From positions 1-20,109 of the forward strand of contig JAUCBJ010006346.1 in NCBI GenBank assembly GCA_032718475.1: a stretch of DNA of 20,109 nt. The letters run 5' to 3'. This DNA is from Nemertoderma westbladi. Taxonomy: Eukaryota > Xenacoelomorpha > Nemertodermatida > Nemertodermatidae. The notes under the pieces were generated by a model that was not told the DNA's origin, made no database searches, and was given only the letters and a program-made list of their open reading frames with translations. Position 1 is the first letter of the stretch, and the number at the start of each line of letters is the position of its first letter. This document shows, piece by piece, positions 15,986 to 20,109 of the stretch. The translations under genes were made by a program, and so were the position numbers.

Positions 15986-16474
15986 CCTACTACTACTACT
16001 AGGATCAGCATGCTGCATTGCAGCTGCATTTTTAAGAATGCTGTGCCGGATTGTCGACAAAATTGCGCCGCCACAACTCCCTATCACCCATGACATTTGC
16101 TAGATCATCCGCATCTTCAAGGTCAGTGTCCTTTAAGAAAGTGTCCTTCAAGAAAGTCATGGGCTGTCCACCATGCTTATTCACTCCATGAGGCTGCCAA
16201 AGTACAAGAGTATGCACTGGCTGGTTCCCACGGCGAAAGCAATGTCCTGCAAAGTGGAGGCGATTTTGTTCTAGTGTCAAGCTTGGGGAAACCAATGAGA
16301 CACCTCCAATGTTATATAGTGTCTGGTTGGAGATGTGTGTATTGTACTTGACACAATGAACCTGGCGTAGCATTCTTGTTAATGTGCCATCCAGAGATTT
16401 GGTGTCCTCAGCAGTTAGATCCCAGCATGGACTCCCATAGAGGAGTACTGGAACTACTGCTGCTCTAAATAATT
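15986..16474 (-). mobile_element. 5'-truncated (TAG)n-tailed LINE (copy 4)
   Basis: The minus strand matches copy 3 from FRAAVVPVLLYGSPCW to the stop, the short 3' UTR and a tail of about five TAG units (15986-16000). Landmarks are TAEDTKSLDGTLTRMLRQVH, NIGGVSLVSPSLTLEQNRL and WQPHGVNKHGGQPMTFLK. It carries a local duplication (FLKDTFLKDTD) where the other copies have FLRRILKDTG. The frame is open across most of the piece. No clear target duplication was found; similarity to copy 3 ends at about 16474. Confidence 0.9.
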
Positions 16475-18116
16475 TCTAATAATAATTTCTTCTTGGTGAC
16501 ATTCTGATTGTGGCGGGCCTCCTAACCCTCTCCGGGGACTCCTCCCCGCGTGTCGGCAACCCATCCCCTCCCTCCTCTCGTTGTGAAAAACTGGGATCGC
16601 CTTGAATCGATGTACTAGACACTATATACAATATGGGTGGACAAGGTGTACAAACATCTACAACACTGCCAATAATGAATTCAAAATACGATTAATTTAC
16701 AATTTTGTAAAAAAAAAAATTTTTTTAATTTGTTTTTTTTTTTGAAAAAAAATTTAAATAAAAAAAAAAATTTTTGTGGTTGCATGTTTTTTTGAAATTT
16801 TTTTAAAATAGTTCATTAACAATACAGTATAATAGTTTCGAAGTGTTAAAAGTTGTATAAAAAGCCGAATAACATTGACCTGCCTAACTAAACTATATAG
16901 TAAGAATGCTATGATATTATTAATCTTTTCCATTTGTTTTTAAAACAAAATTACTTTGAAAAGAGCTACCCGATTCACCTTCACATAAATCGCTATAACT
17001 TGTTTTTGGAAATAGATATTGAGACACCGCTTTTTTTGTTAAATTCTCTGGAAAATTCTGCATCTCATAGGCCTAATAACTCAAAATCGACCTCCGGTGC
17101 GGTGACATAAGGTCCCTTTTCTGGTGGCCAGCCACATATTATGGACTATATTTTGATTATATGACGCAATAGTTTGGATCCTAACGGACCCAAAGCACCC
17201 CTCACCCGGTTTCTCTTTTTCCTCATCCCAGAGGTTTTTCTATGGTGTTACAGTACACTATTTTTATAAGCCAGAAGGGGGGAGCAATATACACCTTGGT
17301 AAGAACAGAATTCACTGTGTTTTTGCACTATCTTGAAGGGTTGTGGATGTCCATAAATAACAAGTAATTGAAGGACCGTGTTCTAGTGGGAAATATTTTT
17401 ATGACAGCCGAGAACCAAAACAATAAGGGGAAGAAAAGCACTTCTTGGAACCTTTAGAGATTCAAAGCCGTTTTAGAAGCTTATCGTGCCAAGAGGTACG
17501 AGATATCCATTCCAGTAACTCAATAACCTACCTCAATTACCCTACTGGAGAGAGTAGCCCTCCACCCTGGTGAGGTTACACATTTGCCACAGTTAGCGAC
17601 AGCTGTGCGCCCGAGAATAGGAAGATTATTCGATTCGTCCGCTGTTCCCGGTGGTTTAGCAGTGGTTGGCGGACTTTAGTGGGGAGACTGCTGAGTAAGA
17701 TTAGACCGGTAGTTGAGACCGCATTTAGAACGGCTCGACTTATTAGACCTTCGAACCCCTGGCTATCAGTGCATCCAGAGAAGAATTTCTAGACTCTCGA
17801 GATCCGAAGTGAGAATATTTGTGGATTCGTCGTTAGTCAGGGATTCTAAATTGTGCTGAGCTACCTTGCTTTTTGAAACGTTTTCGAAAGTTGTGACATA
17901 GCCTCGTTTAACTTTGCCACTAGGCGGCACAAGTGCCGCCCAGTTGAATCAATTTGCCGCCCAGTCACAGCCAGAGTGCCTTCCTAATATATTATATCTG
18001 GACTAGCCTCAGCCAGCGACCAATCTAATATGTATCAATCCCAGTAAAGTACCTACATAAACTTCTAAAGGAATAAGTGATTGACAGCACAGAGACTTCA
18101 ATGGGTGATAGCCATA
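16475..18116. other. Long stretch without a recognised gene
   Basis: 16490-16600 is pyrimidine-rich with CCTCC blocks. 16703-16805 is an A/T homopolymer patch. 16980-17110 resembles anonymous dispersed-repeat DNA. 17540-17870 is of more balanced composition but has no long frame. GTGCCGCCCAGT-like words occur at about 17932 and 17951, and again at about 20084 near the right edge. No protein family is recognised in any frame. Confidence 0.4.
16703..16805. repeat. A/T homopolymer patch with self-complementary runs
   Basis: Alternating A runs and T runs of 7-13 bases, such as AAAAAAAATTTTTTT, that can pair with each other. Such patches can arise from the A-rich tails of retroposons or from slippage. 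Confidence 0.7.
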
Positions 18117-18120
18117 GTAC

Positions 18121-18138
18121 AGTAGTAGTAGTAGTAGT
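18121..18138 (+). repeat. (AGT)6 microsatellite
   Basis: Six AGT/TAG units. The register matches the TAG tail of the LINE copies in this window, but no LINE sequence is recognisable before it. Confidence 0.85.
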
Positions 18139-18166
18139 GGAGGGATGAGTCAGTGTCCAACCCAAT

Positions 18167-18196
18167 GCGACCTTTACTAATGTTAGTAAAGGTCGC
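18167..18196. repeat. Perfect 14-bp inverted repeat with a 2-base loop
   Basis: GCGACCTTTACTAA, TG, TTAGTAAAGGTCGC: no mismatch in 14 pairs. It stands alone in unannotated DNA. There is no T-run after it, and as a eukaryotic locus it is not a bacterial terminator. Confidence 0.9.
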
Positions 18197-18702
18197 CTTT
18201 GGTCCTATCATTGTGTAGATGTCTATAGATTCCTGATAGTCTTACTGCAGTTAATTGGTGCCTCAGATGGATATTGGATAGTTCCAACTTCCAAGGCTGC
18301 TTGCTATCACCATACTTACCTGTCTGGCACCTTTAGCCCCCTACCCCTGTTAAGAGTAGTCAGTTTTCAGTATATGTTACAATTAGTATTCAGGAGATAT
18401 TTAGAAGTTTATTAGTCATTATAAACTACCCCGAGACGGCAGGGCTTACATTGCATCATTGCTTTATTATGTAATAAATTGGTTTTGAAAATTAAGTGTG
18501 TAACTACTTAATTAGGGTTCGTCTATGTACATTTATTAATAATTTGATATAATTATAATAATACTATTATTATTTTACTAATAATAATTTATTAAGTTTT
18601 AATAATGATTTTTATGATACTGTATATTTATTTATTTATTTATGATACTGATATTATTTTTCTTATAAATTTAATTATATTATTTTTAATAAGTATATTT
18701 AT

Positions 18703-18776
18703 GCCCATGTGAAGAATACCAGACTTTCTGCCGTTATATTTCACTTTGCAGTTACCCCCATGTGAAGAATATCAGG
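18703..18776 (+). repeat. Direct repeat CCCATGTGAAGAATA(C/T)CAG, two copies
   Basis: The 18-base word occurs at about 18704 and again about 54 bp later, with one C/T difference. Between them are CTTTCTGCCGTTATATTTC and a CAGTTAC stretch. It could be a short duplication or the flanks of a small insertion. Confidence 0.6.
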
Positions 18777-18790
18777 TTTTCACAAAAAAA

Positions 18791-18833
18791 AACACAGGTT
18801 ACAGACGGGTTGAATCTAACCAAAACAATAAAC
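18791..18833 (+). repeat. Short dispersed repeat, copy 3
   Basis: CACAGGTTACAG, a variable middle (ACGGGTTGAATC), then TAACCAAAACAATAAAC. It is the same motif as at 4748-4797. It lies directly at the 3' side of LINE-D. Confidence 0.7.
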
Positions 18834-18839
18834 TAATTA

Positions 18840-19403
18840 GTATATGTACAGCTTATAAGAGTTTGCAGTTAGTGGAAGATGGAGTTTGGCGACGATGTCT
18901 GCGACGAGAGTCCGTTCATTACAGAGTGCAATGACTAGCCGGTTGTGGGTTGACTTGTGTAGGCAAAGCGCTTTCTTTAAGTAAGTAGATTTAATCTTGT
19001 CGATTGCGATCATATTGGCTACAGTAAGGAACGGCCAGATTTCCCTGCAACCATAGAGTACGATTGGTAAAATCTTTATCTGGAACAATTTGATAGATGT
19101 AGTAAGTGATAGCAGTTCGGGTTTGTTAATTGAGTGGATGGCCATGACTGCTTTGCACATAGTTGCCGCTACATGTGTGTACATGCTACAGTGTCGTCTG
19201 CAGGGTGATGCCGAGATATTTGTTAGAGTTGACAATCTCAACCGGGTTTCCGTTGTACGTGAACTTGTCGGCGTTGGCGAGGCGACCGCCACGACGGAAC
19301 ATCGAGACCGTTTTTTGCCGACCAAACTGCGACCGCGTCGAGCCCGGCCTGCGCTGCCTCCCGGGAGTCTCCGTAAAACAAGAGATCGTCAATATTATGA
19401 GTT
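18840..19403 (-). pseudogene. LINE-D, region after the RT catalytic box to C-terminus
   Basis: The minus strand reads DDLLFYGDSREAAQAGLDAV (near 19395), then VFRRGGRLANADKF and NGNPVEIVNSNKYLGITLQT. The frame shifts near 19195, then gives SMYTHVAATMCKAVMAIHSI, LFQIKILPIVLYGCREIW, LTVANMIAIDKIKSTYLKKA and HNRLVIALCNERTLVADIV. This order (DD-LLFYGD, FRRGG, KYLG, ILPIVLYG..IW, LKKAL) is that of arthropod- and marine-invertebrate-type LINEs and resembles LINE-A. Several frameshifts make it inactive. It ends near 18840 without its 3' UTR. Confidence 0.85.
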
Positions 19404-19513
19404 TACCGATGTGGGCAATTGCACGTTTAATGTAGTTATAGTTCATATCCGTACCGATGGTATTTTCGTATTGCAAAAATAAGACTATAAGTATGAAATA
19501 CCCTATGTTATTG

Positions 19514-19568
19514 AGATAATGTTTATTGTTTTGGTTAGAAAAGCCCACCACTGTAACCTGCTCCTTTC
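19514..19568 (-). repeat. Short dispersed repeat, copy 4
   Basis: On the minus strand: GGAAAGGAGCAGGTTACAGT, GGTGGGCTTTTC, TAACCAAAACAATAAAC. It is nearly identical at its ends to the copy at 4748-4797. Confidence 0.8.
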
Positions 19569-19586
19569 CGTTAATTAAGTAATGGA

Positions 19587-19631
19587 GAATAGTTTATTGT
19601 TTTGGTTAGAAAACACCACCACTGTAACACC
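19587..19631 (-). repeat. Short dispersed repeat, copy 5
   Basis: On the minus strand: GGTGTTACAGTGGTGGTG, TTTTC, TAACCAAAACAATAAAC. It lies 73 bp from copy 4 in the same orientation, so the two form a short tandem. Confidence 0.8.
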
Positions 19632-19655
19632 ATCGGTACGCATATGAACGATAAC

Positions 19656-19800
19656 CTTTAATGTGGCTGACAATGTCAAATATGAACAGAATAAACAGCA
19701 GGGGGCTGAGACTGTCTCCCTGAAGAACTCCCCGTGTTTGCTCGACTATTTTCGACTTTCTGAGGCCGTCGAAGATTTGTATGTAGTTGATCTTTAAGAT
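19656..19800 (-). pseudogene. LINE-D RT motif B region
   Basis: The minus frame reads INYIQIFDGLRKSKIVEQTR, GVLQGDSLSPLLFILFIFDI and VSHIKG. GVLQGDSLSPLLF is RT motif B, as in LINE-A (GVLQGESPSPLLF). Upstream of about 19800 no further RT motif is recognised, so the copy is 5'-truncated. Confidence 0.85.
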
Positions 19801-20109
19801 GCATTTTATTAACGTATAAAGGTTGCCCCTAATGTTGAAATGAAACCGAGTTTAAATAGTAACTTGGTATTATAATTTTATATTTATGTATAATAATGAT
19901 TTAATTAAGTTTTGTAAAATTATTTGTTGCTTCTTATAGAAATTATATCCATTATTGTCAATAAACAATATATTACAGTATGCTTAATAGTTTTTCGTTC
20001 ACACACATTAAAAATGTGTATCAAATTCACCCCCCCCCCCCCCCCCCCCCCACTCATACAATTTGCCATGGCGAGTGACTGTGCCGCCCAGTAAAAAATT
20101 CTTAAAAGA
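19801..20109. other. AT-rich right edge with a 22-C tract
   Basis: No coding signal. Twenty-two consecutive C lie at 20030-20051, and a GTGCCGCCCAGT word near 20084 repeats words at about 17932 and 17951. Confidence 0.6.

Larger units (their letters stand above)
19435..19655. repeat. Inverted pair of 30 bp enclosing two dispersed-repeat copies
   Basis: 19435-19464 and the reverse complement of 19626-19655 agree at 27 of 30 bases (core CGTACCGATGGT). The pair encloses about 160 bp that contain dispersed-repeat copies 4 and 5. The unit lies inside LINE-D between RT motif B and the catalytic box, where no extra DNA is expected. Confidence 0.7.

Noticed and set aside
15368-16002. Open frames rich in Pro-Asn-Cys-Pro-Gly or Thr-Ile-Arg-Ser-Arg repeats
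   Set aside because: A 15-bp repeat without stops keeps several frames open on both strands. The repeats are explained by the foldback arms, not by a structural protein.
18312-18340. U1 snRNA gene, because ATACTTACCTG matches the U1 5' end
   Set aside because: The match ends after 11 bases; none of the later U1 stem-loops or the Sm site follow.

Overview
The window looks like transposon-dense DNA from an invertebrate animal, probably aquatic. It is AT-rich and eukaryotic, with microsatellites, long poly-C tracts and many words such as TAGGCCTA and TACAGTA. It carries decayed pieces of at least five metazoan-type LINE lineages, a Ty3/Gypsy-type LTR element, a tRNA-derived SINE, a piggyBac-type non-autonomous element, foldback elements and hairpin elements. 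There is no bacterial-style operon and no intact host gene. The species cannot be named from this sequence. All family calls come from recognising protein motifs by eye, not from a search.

Layout. Positions 1-99 (minus) hold a 33-codon open frame that runs off the left edge. Positions 100-1508 are AT-rich and geneless, with a G-rich tract and a 17-bp tandem repeat. Positions 1509-2736 hold two 3' fragments of a LINE with a (TAG)n tail; one has a perfect 15-bp target duplication. Positions 2861-8300 hold one decayed LINE (here LINE-A). It is split by a 3.4-kb composite insert with nested inverted pairs (3072-6527), then by a 96-bp-arm hairpin (7278-7489) and a SINE (7657-7915).

Positions 8707-11038 (minus) hold the C-terminal part of a LINE with an R2-like restriction-like endonuclease tail. 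It is cut by a 951-bp piece of the (TAG)n LINE. Positions 11043-14338 (minus) hold a CR1/Jockey-like LINE, cut by a 1,574-bp TTAA-flanked element that contains a satellite-like array. Positions 14341-14430 are a mini foldback. Positions 14696-15985 (minus) hold a Gypsy integrase, cut by a 178-bp retroposon and by a 359-bp foldback made of 15-bp units with 9-bp target duplications. Positions 15986-16474 are another (TAG)n LINE fragment. Positions 16475-18790 are mostly unannotatable. Positions 18840-19800 (minus) hold a second 'FRRGG'-type LINE (LINE-D). A poly-C tract sits near the right end.

The elements do not work together as a pathway; the window is a stratigraphy of nested insertions. 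At four sites, removing the insert plus one copy of the target duplication lets the host element's reading frame run through (TTAA at 11661, GGGATT at 9679, GGTCCACCA at 15589, ATACATA at 14861). These give a relative order of events and exact boundaries for several elements. The least explained parts are the composite quasi-palindrome at 3084-6317 with its CpG-rich core, the foldback family with 15-bp units, the satellite-bearing TTAA element, and a short motif of about 50 bp dispersed in five places.
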